This document shows, one piece after another, positions 12,147 to 21,664 of a DNA stretch of 64,000 bases. Numbering within the stretch: position 1 is the first letter of the stretch; each line of letters begins with the position of its first letter. The stretch lies in the NCBI GenBank assembly GCA_022559845.1, contig CM040121.1, forward strand, positions 345,500,243 to 345,564,242, in the 5' to 3' direction. The position numbers were made by a program, and so were the translations under genes. The notes beneath the pieces were generated by a model that was given only the letters and a program-made list of their open reading frames with translations, was not told the DNA's origin and did not search any database. The stretch comes from Amorphophallus konjac. Taxonomy: Eukaryota; Streptophyta; Magnoliopsida; Alismatales; Araceae.

Positions 12147-12382
12147 TACGTACTACCCATGTGTTGGCATAAAGTAAAGTTGGCTTGTATGTTTATATAA
12201 TAGTCCTCATAAGATATGGTTTTTTATATAAGGCCTTCATGTAGGATTCTTTAGGAAGAAGTTCACTACGTACTACCCATGATGGCATAAAGTGATGTTG
12301 GCTTGTATATTTATATAATAGTCGTCATAAGGTATGATTCCTTATATAAGGCCTTCATGTAGGATTCTTTAGGAAGAAGTTT
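12147..12382. repeat. About 120-bp tandem duplication in the E2 LTR
   Basis: TACGTACTACCCATG starts at 12147 and again at 12267, and the two units stay alignable through the shared end TTAGGAAGAAGTT. Each copy contains TTATATAAGG or TTTATATAAGG, which on the minus strand (the LTR's own strand) reads as a TATA-like CCTTATATAA. Confidence 0.85.
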
Positions 12383-12521
12383 TGATTTTTCTTAATTGCT
12401 TTATCAGGGATGCTACAACCCCGTGGTGGACCCTAGTGATAGTCTTGAGCCTACACCTGCCTTTGTGAGAGACACCCCTGGAGAGCATCCACCTCGCAGC
12501 CTAAGCGACCGACGTGAGTAG

Positions 12522-12659
12522 GTGGAGGTGATACTAGATGAGCAGAGCACCACTACCAAGAGCAGGATGCACCAGCGCTACCTTATGAGGAAGAACTACC
12601 CTCCGACCGAAGATGCGAGGTTGAGCCGGGAGGACCTACGGCGCTGGATCCAGACAAAC
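12522..12659 (+). pseudogene. E3 integrase chromodomain remnant
   Basis: A 46-codon frame opens VEVILDEQSTTTKSRMHQRY and ends LRRWIQTN before a TAG at 12660. Position and layout match the C-terminal chromodomain of plant chromoviruses, which is thought to guide integration to marked chromatin. E9, E10 and E6 carry comparable tails beginning DEQ or DEH, also right before their LTRs. Only the last part of the integrase is left, and the upstream bases 12418-12521 are in broken frame. Confidence 0.6.
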
Positions 12660-12720
12660 TAGACCACCACCCCGGCGGACCCATACTCTATGGGGTCGAG
12701 TTTTCACCACCCCGGGGGTA

Positions 12721-15415
12721 TGATGAGGACATCCCATGCTACCCTTTATTTTTTTGAGTCATATTATGTATTTTTTTTCACTTTATTTGAGTCTATCTAT
12801 GTAATTTTCCTTTAATTGAGTCAGTTGAATATGTTAATGGGTCAATAGGTTTACCTAAATAGTCTATTGGGCCCAATTAGATAGGCTGGCCCAGGGGCGC
12901 CCCCCTTGGACCTATTTGGTCATTAGTAGCTCTATCAAGGGTATTCTGGTCATGGAAAAGTTAAGGGCCTATAAATAGGACCCAACCCCCTCCATTGTAA
13001 ACAATTTTTGATGCATTAAGAAATACAAACTCCCTTGAGCAATTATCTCTTTCCCCCCTCTAGGAGAGGATTCTCCTCTCTCTCTCTCTAAAGGGGCCCC
13101 CCCTTTTTCTCACTACCTCTCTTCTCTCTCTAGATCACCCCCTCTCTCTCCTCCACATCACCTCCACCTTGGTCCATTCCCCTCTTGCCACATCACCCTT
13201 CTATTGCCACTTCACCCTCCACCTCAACTTGACCCCTCATATTCCCCACCCCTTCATTACTTCCCCATTAATCCTCCCACAGCCCCCAGGAGTCTCCCTC
13301 CTCTCCCAAGGAAGATTCCCACTCTCCCAAGCACCCCTTCACTTCCCCACACACCCTTATAAATCCCCAAGACCCTCCATTGAATGCCCATTAGAGAAAA
13401 TTCAAACTAGCTCTCCCTCCCAAGCCAACCTGCACCATGCCCTCTCTTCCTCCCTCATACATGCGACCCCAACTCTTCCCCGTGCTAGCTCCGCCCCCCA
13501 ACCCTCTCCTCCCCGCCACCTAGCCTGGTGCTCACCCTCCCCATCTCCCCTTTCAACCAAGGAAAGCCCCCTAATCCTTCCCACCCTGTCCTCCCTCTCA
13601 TTCCCCATCTTCTCGCTCCCTATCCCCCCTGCTACGCAGTCTGTAGTAACAAGAGAACCAATGACCCTGTTGCAGCGCCGTCCCCACCGCCCCTGAGGTT
13701 CTCCTAGTGTCCAACCCTACACGGGCAGATTCTAATCCAAGCTAGCTTCGCCGCGGTTGTTCATGAACTCACATTCGACGTCGGAGCTGTCCGGGGGAGC
13801 ATTTCTCGCACGACCGCACATATAGACTCTGGTCGTCGACCAGAAAGAGTTGCAGAGAGTGCCATGGCTTACTCCCACATCTTCTAGTTCGGCCCTTTGG
13901 TGGAGCTCAACTAGGGATGTTCAGCTTTCATTAAAGACCAGTCTCGCTCCATTCGGATTCCCCATCCGAGAGTACCGTCCCTGGCATTCCGAATCAGTTT
14001 ATCAGGCCGACCCGACTGCGTCCCAGCAAGACGGTCGACCACAGAAGGTGGTCCGGTTTCCCCCCACCTCATCTGGCTCTGCTCTTTGGTGGCATTTAAC
14101 TAGGGATGCCCCACTCTCAGTCAAGGCTGGTCTCGCCCCCATCCGACCTCCCCGGTAACAGATTCCTCCCCAACAAGGCGCCTCTCTCCAACAGGCGACC
14201 CAGACGGCGCGATCTCACAAGAATCGACGGCGTCGGCACTCCTCTAATCACATCGAGGCCAGTCTAGCTCCAGATCATCCTAGAGATGTTCCTCTTCGTA
14301 TCAAGGCCAGACTCAATCCAATCCAGTACCGGACCTGCAAGTTTCAGCTCTGGTAAGTCGGATCTGCATTCTTGTCTCTGTACCAAGTTCGGCCCTGTCG
14401 GGATTCAGAAGTTGCTACTGATCCATACAGACGATATTCATGGTGATTTTTGGTGGAGTCATACTAGAGTCAGCCCTCTTTCAAGAAAAGTTGGTCCCGG
14501 CTTGTTTTGGCTTCACAGTCGGGAGTACTTACCCAACCAAGAAGCCTCTAGTCGGCAGAAAATGGCCTATGCGCAGTCTCGCGGGAATCGGCGGCCTCGA
14601 CTCGACCGACCTCCGATCGTGGAGGTTCTGCTTCCTAGTGTATCCCAAGGTGATCGATTTTCCAGCGTCACTCATCTCATCTCTCTCGGGCTTCCCAACA
14701 GGGATTACCGCTATCGGCAAGTCACTAGTGATAGACTACGTGGACAGGAAGCCAGACTGCACAGGCTGAAAGTGGGTCTTCTTCGACCTCCCCCTTTCCC
14801 TCGCGCCTGGCTGGCTGAATGCCCCTCCCTACGTTGGTTGTAACAAGATTTATCCCCACCCCATGATCATCCCTCCTGCGTGAGGCGTAGTTGTATATCG
14901 ATCTTGCCGTAGGTCAAGCTTCCCCGACGCAGCGTGCGGGTTGCATACCCACGCTCCCCCGCTCGCTTTCATCTCCGATCGGAATCGGTTTCTTCAAACC
15001 GAATGGGTAAGCACTTGGTACCCCTCTCCTTGTCAGTTCCTTTGCTTATTTCGAATCATATTTCTCTGTCCGTCGATTAGTGAGTGAGCGCCTGATCCCA
15101 CTTACATGCTTGTGTTCATCCACCGCGGCGAGAGTAGAGCGAACCATCACATAACCCACGCCCTCGATGTGCTGGCCGCCCACTAATCGTGGGAGTCCCA
15201 ACACCTTCGGGGGTCAGCCTGAGCCTTACCACACCTTGGAACAGCGAGGTCCTGTCCCAGACCCCACGATCATCCCGAAATTACCATCGGGAAAGAGTGT
15301 GCACCACGTGAGCACTACCGCCAACCTCGAGTCCGTTGCTTATCTATGTGCTTGCGAGTCTAGGTCTGAGGGTCACTCAGGTCATCCCATTGCACCCTTT
15401 GGTCATCCAACATCA
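12721..15415 (+). repeat. E3 3' LTR (2.7 kb)
   Basis: It opens TGATGAGGACATCCC just after GGGGGTA and ends AACATCA. It aligns along its length with the reversed E9 LTR, including the region near 14872-15010 (CTGCGTGAGG, GACGCAGYGTGCGG) and the final TATGTGCTTGC segment. A CT-rich tract (13060-13160) corresponds to the GA-rich tract in E9. A TATA (CCTATAAATA) is at 12968-12977. The apparent Pro/Ser-rich frames (13169-13696 and others) reflect base composition. Confidence 0.8.
12968..12977 (+). promoter_or_regulatory. E3 LTR TATA box
   Basis: CCTATAAATA lies about 250 bases into the LTR, mirrored by CCTATTTATAGG at 40636-40647 in the reversed E9 LTR. Confidence 0.55.
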
Positions 15416-17137
15416 GGGTCGGTGCATGCGTGCCGAGGTAGCTACGCCTAGTAGGGGCCACTAAGCAAACGACTCTGGGCAGAAACCACCGGAACATGGA
15501 CAGGATACGCACAAGCTCTGTCATGAGTAGCTCGGAACGTAGATGGCACGATGCCACCAGACTCTGGACAGTCTGCTAGACCTCTTAAACCCAACGGCCC
15601 TTGAGTCACAAGACTCGGGTCAAAGCCGTTGCACAGGACAGCTCCATGCTGTCAATCTGGCCTATCCCTAGATCAGAAATCATGGTAATAATTAATGTGG
15701 CGGCGCACGACCACCAAACCTAATCCCTTTCCAAAGGGAAGGTAAGAAACCTCCAGCCCTAGGCTAGGTCACTTAACTCACAGTTCAAAGGCCATATGCA
15801 GGGCCCACTCGAAAATCACTTTCTGGAGAAGCTCATGACGTGTGGGAATAGCCCTCCGCACTCAAGCCGATACACGGTGACTCGATCAAGCGTAACACAA
15901 AAACCCGAAACACAATAGGGTCACCCGGACCCTTAAATATCATGGGCATGCTAATTGAGGTAAAATGGTACCTCCGAACACCCAAAAACATGGTCACGAT
16001 ACCCACGGGGTGTCGGGAACATCAACGGGGCCAAAGGTCGACCAATGGGTAACAACCGGGTCGACCGGGGGTTGAAACGGGCGAATCTGGGGCAGTTCGG
16101 TCGACAAACCCAGTTCGGTCGGTTGACCAATGCACCCTTCACCGGTCGGTCGATCGGACTAGCCCGGTCGGTCGATTGGTGCAGCGAGAGGTGTCGACGC
16201 ACCTCATGTTGTGTCAACCCCTCCTACAGAGGTCGGTCGACCGGCCCTCTGGGTTCTGTCGACCGAACTCTACAGGAATCAACCCTGCGTGCTGGGCCAT
16301 TCTGTCGACCGACGCCAAGCATTAGGTCGATCGAAAACGGCGATGACCTCGTCCGAACACACTCCCGTGGCTCAATTTCCACGCACACTCGATCCCAATC
16401 GATGCGGAAAACAACGGGGATCATTCCCTCGGTCCCCAAACCCAAAAATGGAGGGAAGAAAGCGGGAAAACCACGCTCGATCGGACAAAACCGTCACGCC
16501 CTAAAAACATGATTTTGAACCCTCGGTGAGAAATAAACCCTCTCGGCTCACCAAGGGCTACCAAACTCGTGGGAAATGGAATACACGGGTTAAGGAACCA
16601 TCCCCCTACCTCCACCGAAGATTTTCTGGGCCGAGATCGCCGTTCCGTCGGGAAATGCCTCACGAACGTTGCCGGGTTCATGATCTCGAGAACGAACCGT
16701 CGTGCCTCCACCGCCACCTTCCTCAACCCGTCCTCTCCGCTCCCCACCTCACGAACCTCGCCGCCTAGCCCCCGCCTTCCTCCGTCGGCTGCTGGAGAAG
16801 AGAGGGAGAGAAGAGAGAGCATGAGAAGAGAGAGGGAGAGAGGGAGAGTTGTGAGGAGAGAGAGGGGGTAGGGGGTTATTTATAAAAGAAATTCTAGGAT
16901 TTAGAAAATCTAGAAAATAAAAAATAGGGAAAAATGCTCCCCACGATCCTCGAAAAATGCACAACGTGCCTGCAACATCCCAGAGCCCGACAACTCGTCG
17001 GTTCACCCTGCATAGGTTCCAAAGGCTCAACAGCAAAAAACCCGCGTAAAGCACAAAACACATCTGGGACTCACAACAGCACTCCGAACTCATGGATCTT
17101 GATCCAGAAAATCAAAAAAAAAAGCCAGGGCATTACA
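15416..17137 (-). repeat. E4 LTR, start portion (reverse)
   Basis: On the minus strand it opens TGTAATGCCCTGGC at 17137, directly after a purine tract, and runs left until cut by E3 at 15416. It contains a TATA-like TTTATAAATAA around 16875-16888 and a dense cluster of GTCGAC-type palindromes. The several 60-155 codon frames here show no family features. Confidence 0.75.
16026..16335. repeat. Cluster of GTCGAC / CGGTCGAY motifs
   Basis: About eleven copies of (C)GGTCGAC(C) or close variants lie near 16027, 16060, 16098, 16116, 16144, 16167, 16191, 16233, 16256, 16303 and 16325, roughly every 30 bases. Many are near-palindromes. Confidence 0.8.
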
Positions 17138-17231
17138 GTACTCCCCTCCTTATAAGAATTTTGTCCTCGAAATTTGAGGCAACTACCAAGGCACAGGGGA
17201 AGAATAACGCACAGCTAGCGATGCTCCTGTT
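17138..17231 (-). pseudogene. E4 coding-region end and polypurine tract
   Basis: On the minus strand this reads AAATTTCGAGGACAAAATTC and then AAGGAGGGGAGTAC, abutting the LTR. That is the classic sequence just after pol in plant Tekay/Del-type Ty3/gypsy elements. The frame itself is lost, and the piece is cut at 17231/17232 by E5. Confidence 0.7.
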
Positions 17232-17349
17232 GACACCCGTTTTATGACCAATGAGTTGTGTCATTTCTCTATCTTATTTTAAGATGTCCCGAGTTATTCA
17301 CCAGTTATTGGGCCAGTTTTGGGTTATTTTTGGGCTTATTTTATAGGTT
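17232..17349 (+). repeat. E5 LTR start, left fragment
   Basis: The piece opens TGTTGACACCCG, the same first bases as the E8/E11 LTRs on their own strand (TGTTGACACCC). It is interrupted by E6 at 17354/17355. The family and extent are uncertain. Confidence 0.45.
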
Positions 17350-17354
17350 CTCTC
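17350..17354 (+). repeat. E6 target-site duplication, left copy
   Basis: CTCTC here matches CTCTC at 23627-23631 exactly and directly flanks the two LTR ends. Confidence 0.92.
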
Positions 17355-19312
17355 TGATGGGAATCTACCCCGGGCACTAACTTTTATTTTTGTATTTGTG
17401 TCCTTTTAGTTTGCATTTATATCCATGGGAAGTAAGTTTACAATTTTAAGGCTTTATAAGCCAATTTATCATTCCCCAAGGATGTTTGGGTTTTTGCGTA
17501 AAAGTCCTGTAGGTCCAGCAGGGGCCCCTCATCTCCTTCCCCATTGGTCCACCTAAGCCTTAGGGCCCATGTGGGGTAAGTCAAAGGTCCAAGGTGGGCT
17601 TCTAGATGGCTTGACCATTCAAGGGGACAATTGGATTAAAAAGTCCAATATTCCAACCCTTAAAGTCCAAGATGCCATCCCCATTTATATTTGTTTAATA
17701 GGTTTTGTATTTTTATTTTAATTGAGTCAAAACACATGGGGAATTAAATGTGAACTCCCCCTTTTACCTCTCCCCAAATTTAGATTTGAGGTTAGTTTAG
17801 GTCTTTTTACCTTTCTTATAAATACCTTGTATTTTGTGATTTACTTAGCATTAATGAAAGAAAATTCCATTGTATGCTCAATTGCCCAAGGGCACCCCTC
17901 TCTCCCCCTAGCTGCTGTGAAAGCTGCGAATTTTCAGAGGTGTGAAGCCTCTCCACCACCACCTCCCTGAGTGTGAAGCTCAGCACCGCTGCCGCGGCCG
18001 CCATCGAGCCGCCATCGCATCACCACCACCGCTACGTCAGACCTCTGTCCAAATCAGGATAGAACCTCAACTCTAAAATTTTATCTTTCTTTCTTGTTGT
18101 CTGATCGAGCCTTAATTTTGAGGGTTTGTTTTCCCTGTCACCCCTAGTCTCCAATTTAAATTTCGTGCCATTTGGCTTTCGTTTGATATTTTTCCCATAT
18201 TTTTGTTCTTCCCCTCAATAATCTGCTGGTTTACAGATCTGCGGGATAGTGTTCCTTTTTCATATTTTTCCCACCCCCTTATCAGTTTTCAGAAAATCCA
18301 TAAACATTCTCAAGTGTTCCTAACATTCACCCCTTCCACCAGTAATTTTCGCAGCACCCATAAAATTCCCCTACCCACCGGTCAAAGGTCAGTTTCAGGC
18401 AGATCCCTTTCTGTCCTGAGTGTCAGTAATCAGATCCACAGAAACAACACAGTGTTGCAGAGCCTCTCATTTCTCATCCCTTTGTTGGATCGACCTACAA
18501 ACATTATATGTTGTAGATCTTGGAGTCTTCTTTCCAACGCCGCTAGTCTCACCTCGATCTGATTCAGGATCTGAGAGAATTAATTCTTTCCGCCGAGGCG
18601 CGCAAATATGTTCCCTGTGTAGGTCCCAAATAGCAGTCTAGGAGAAATTCACAAACAAATACCAAAGGTCAACTTCTGGAACCGCCACTTCAGATAGTCG
18701 TTCAGGGACGTCATGCCATCGTCCCAGCCAAGCGGCACCGTCAGAAGATCTCAGGAAGGAGACGTTCCTTTGGAGGCAACGGCTTGCTGTCCAGCGAGTC
18801 AGAACTAAGTCGGCACAGCACCAAGTCGGCGCAGGACCGAGTCGGACCAGCAGGCCGAGTTCGTCCGAACGCACTCCAGCTTAATGTCCGTCAACCCAGG
18901 GTCGGTCCTCACGGGCCCCACTTGTACCCTTTTACGTCCCTACGTGGAGTGGGCAATATAATTCACTACTGTAATTAAATTTGAACTGTTGTTACCGGGA
19001 GTTACCGTACTTGGCCGGGATCGTCTTCCCCCCGCCCGGAGCGTGGAGGTATCGTGTTCGCTCTATTACTCGGTGTTTGCTTTACTCATATTTATTCGGC
19101 CACTGCATGTGATAGGTAACTAGCTCGATATCTATTTTTATCATCGCTGCAAGAGAGTGAGTGTGACCCGTCCCGTGACTCGATCCGAGTACACGCGAAA
19201 AGCCGATACCCGAGACTCACTGTCAGTTTCTCAACCACGCATGGTCCAACATTTCCCTCGCTAGGGATGAGTCATGAGCTAGAGTCCCAGGTCGCGTGTC
19301 CGTCCCGCATCA
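17355..19312 (+). repeat. E6 5' LTR
   Basis: It runs from TGATGGGAATCTACC to GTCCCGCATCA, 1958 bases, and is highly similar by eye to 21665-23626. It contains a TATA (17815-17824), a GC-rich CCGAGTCGG-type stretch near 18800-18860 and the U5 CCGGGATCGTCTTCC block followed by a damaged copy of the U5 hairpin. Confidence 0.93.
17815..17824 (+). promoter_or_regulatory. E6 5' LTR TATA box
   Basis: CTTATAAATA, followed by CCTTGTATTTT, is conserved in S1 and in the other E6 LTR (CATATAAATA at 22124-22133). Confidence 0.6.
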
Positions 19313-19315
19313 ATT

Positions 19316-19327
19316 TGGTATCAGTGC
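19316..19327 (+). promoter_or_regulatory. E6 primer binding site
   Basis: TGGTATCAGTGC is three bases after the LTR and matches the initiator-Met site except one base (T for A near its end). Confidence 0.82.
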
Positions 19328-19641
19328 GAGTCGAGTCTAGGGTAGTCATTAGTCTTTGCTTAACAAAAACACAAAAAAAGGTGTCTAAGTCTAGGTGTCA
19401 CTTTTGTATACCATTATTCGGTATATGAAAAGGTGTCGCCCAACCGTTAGGTTATGCCTATCGGGGAGGTGATTCACTCGCGTGAGAGGATCTTCAGATC
19501 CCCGGACTCCGCCAAGTACCGGATCTTGGTTTAAGTCTAGGGTCCTTAGTGTGCATTAGTTAGTGCATTCCAACCTTGCATAGTCGTGTCTAGTGTCTTG
19601 TTCAAGTGTCTTCATGTCCGTCTTATAGTTCCCCATTTCCA

Positions 19642-21123
19642 ATGGTCTCCCGGTCGCCTAGGCGATATGACCGTTGGCCCACCCATGGGCTTGGTAACCA
19701 CCCTCTCCACTTCCGTAGGCCCGAAGCCCCGAACTTTTATGGCTCCAAAGTCCCGAGCGACTACCTACATTCGGAAGCCGCTATGGATCAATATTTTGAT
19801 TGTTACCCCATGTCCGAGGCTCGGCAATGCTCTTTCGCCAAAGAGCGGCTTCTACATGAGTCCGCTGAAAAGTGGGACCACAATGAACGCTTGCGAGAAG
19901 TTAGGAGGCAATGGCCCATCGAGTCATGGCATGAGATGAAGGGCGAACTTAGGAAGGTCTACCTACCTGGCCCGGTCACTTCCAACCGACCCCACCCAAT
20001 CACCTCCAATCAAGTGGGTCATAGTCGGAGGCAAGGAGCTCGGTACTTAAATGAGCCCCGACCCAAGCCTAGGCCGGTTGATTACTGGTGAGTCCACCGT
20101 GATACCCCTACTCCAACCCACACCGTTACCGAACCTGTGCAAATGATTTCGGATCGGGTGGATAGGAGGTGTGCTTATTTTCAGTCGCTGGTCTCCCCTT
20201 GCCCACCTCCGAGGCAAGAGGTAGCCATACTCGAGCCTAGGGAGGCCATAGCTCGTAGCCCCAACCCGGCCCCACCTACGGGGTCCCAAGGGCCTCTTCC
20301 CCTCCTAGTGGACAGCCCTTCGCCAACCCAGCCGGGGAGGCCTTCCCCTAGTGCTCCTTTGCCACCCATTTTCAGTCCTCACCCGGAGCCATTTCATTTG
20401 GAGCCACCTCAGCTTGAGCCACCCGTGTTTCTAATGGGAACGCTTTTCATCGCCGAGCCACTACTTAGCTGGCTCAAGAATGGCTTTGTCCCACCTCCCT
20501 TTCCATCCATGGACCCCACCCTACCTCTAGTGCCAACCAACTCATTTCACACCACTTTTCGATCTAGTCACTATGTGGATATATTGGATGACCTTCTTAA
20601 AGGGTTAGACCGGCAGTTGATGTTTACGCACTTGTTGGCCCCAAGCTTCGACCGACCTACAGGTCGTAGCTTCACACATCCATCCTTAGGGTCCATTACC
20701 TCCGTATACACCGTGGGCCTTGTCACTACGGAGGTCCTTCTACTCCTTCCCTTATCGGCCGAGCCAACCTCGATACCTTTTTTCCCGAAGGAGGAACCAT
20801 ACCTCCTATATAAGATCACCGCCCCATCTCCCTTCATGGATGAAGGTGACCATATACACCTTCAAGATTTCCAAATGTGGGACCATGACTTATGGGAGCC
20901 CAATTCAAGGGGTCATACCTTCTTTGATCCCTTCGATCCCTTCCCTAGTGACCCACCTTATCCATTCCACCTCATAGGGAAGCCGCCTATCACACCCCTA
21001 CCCCGCAGGCTAGTCCACCTATACTCCGCACGGAGTCCGTTCATCGGGGTAAGGAAGAAGGTGAATTCAGTTCTCCTGGCCCTCCCACATCCAAGCCCAA
21101 TGTCCATGATTTGTGCATCGTAG
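19642..21123 (+). pseudogene. E6 gag half fused to proline-rich ORF of unknown function
   Basis: One frame of 494 codons is interrupted by a single TGA at 20089-20091. The first in-frame ATG is at 19642, the same relative place as in E10. The first ~120 codons are a gag capsid half (VPSDYLHSEAAMDQYFDCYP, then RRQWPIESWHEMKGELRKVY), comparable to E7 gag. From 20137 it becomes an acidic, proline-rich protein I do not recognise. It has the blocks QMISDRVDRRC, EPREAIARSP, AEPLLSWL, HPSLGSITSVYTVGL with TEVLLL, DEGD with HLQDF, and GHTFFDPFDPF. All recur in E10. A zinc knuckle and catalytic motifs of protease or RT are absent. After the stop, the frame near 21175 still reads AWHTFGCHGPP, a motif shared with E10. 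Function is unknown. Confidence 0.75.
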
Positions 21124-21664
21124 GATGTCTAGGAGTTCCCCATGACGTCAACCTCCGGTTACGTCAAATGCATGCATGGCACACATTCGGGTGTCATGGT
21201 CCGCCGTCACACATGTACGGGTCGGACTAACAGTCAGTTTATCTAGGGTCTTGTGTGTGTCCAGCATATTAGGAGTGCATAGTGAGTCTGCATGCATCGA
21301 GTCGAGTCGATCTTTTATACGCTCGTGTTGTCAGTCCCTTTCGAGTGCGAGACTTGTCGGCATGTGGGATTGGCTCGACCATTCTCTATCTCGGATGTAG
21401 TCACATATAGGGACCCTGCGGTGATTCCTAGTGAGTCGTTGAGCCACCTCCCTCATTTGAGAGTGACCCCACCCCGGAGTGTTCACCTCTAGCCTCATTC
21501 TCCAGCAGCGAGTGCATATCGAATCTATACGGGATGAGCATGTGTCGATTACTTGGAGTGGAGCGTACTCCGCGCTTCCAGGTTCGAAGACGGATCCGCA
21601 GGAGCTACTTGAGCAGCCGCACCCCTTACTCGACGGGGCCAAGTTCTTCTCACCCTGGGAGAAT
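21124..21664 (+). pseudogene. E6 tail: degraded chromodomain region
   Basis: There is no intact frame. Around 21525-21664 one frame reads DEHVSITWSGAYSALPG and ends DGAKFFSPWEN right before the 3' LTR. This lines up with the chromodomain tail of E10 (DEQVITTRKGAYQHF; FLPPKENW). The integrase core is missing. Confidence 0.5.

Larger units (their letters stand above)
6105..12417 (-). mobile_element. E2: Ty3/gypsy element, 5' half (reverse)
   Basis: Read on the minus strand the order is 5' LTR (12417 to 8939), primer site, leader, then the gag start, which is cut at 6104 by E1. The remainder lies left of the window. The leader is interrupted by solo LTR S1. Its gag start resembles that of E1. 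The element sits in the integrase tail of E3, immediately left of 12418. Confidence 0.85.
8939..12417 (-). repeat. E2 5' LTR (3.5 kb) with internal repeat arrays
   Basis: On the minus strand it runs from TGTAGCATCCCTGATAAAG to CGGGACGTGACA, 3479 bases. Only one copy is in the window; both ends are TG/CA and the primer site abuts it. It holds a 34-bp minisatellite, several GGCGCC hairpins, a 26-bp perfect palindrome and a 120-bp tandem duplication, listed separately. Three degenerate copies of a TGTAAYAWGCTATA motif lie about 35 bases apart at 11351-11440. There is no coding content. Confidence 0.85.
12418..15415 (+). mobile_element. E3: chromovirus tail and 3' LTR
   Basis: The right end of a plus-strand Ty3/gypsy chromovirus: chromodomain, then a 2.7-kb LTR. 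Everything to the left was displaced beyond the window by insertion of E2 at 12417/12418. The LTR is the same family as that of E9, read in reverse at 38541-40965. It sits in the LTR of E4. Confidence 0.82.

Noticed and set aside
13169..13696. 175-codon Pro/Ser-rich frame in the E3 LTR
   Set aside because: It lies in a CT-rich part of an LTR; the E9 copy of this LTR does not keep a matching frame.
14286..14843. 185-codon frame in the E3 LTR
   Set aside because: Inside an LTR whose E9 counterpart is broken here, and no recognisable motif.
16045..16512. 155-codon and overlapping frames in the E4 LTR
   Set aside because: Several frames on both strands are open together because of the GTCGAC-rich composition; no family features.
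20571..20837. 88-codon minus frame opposite the E6 ORF
   Set aside because: Antisense shadow of the plus frame that is conserved with E10.
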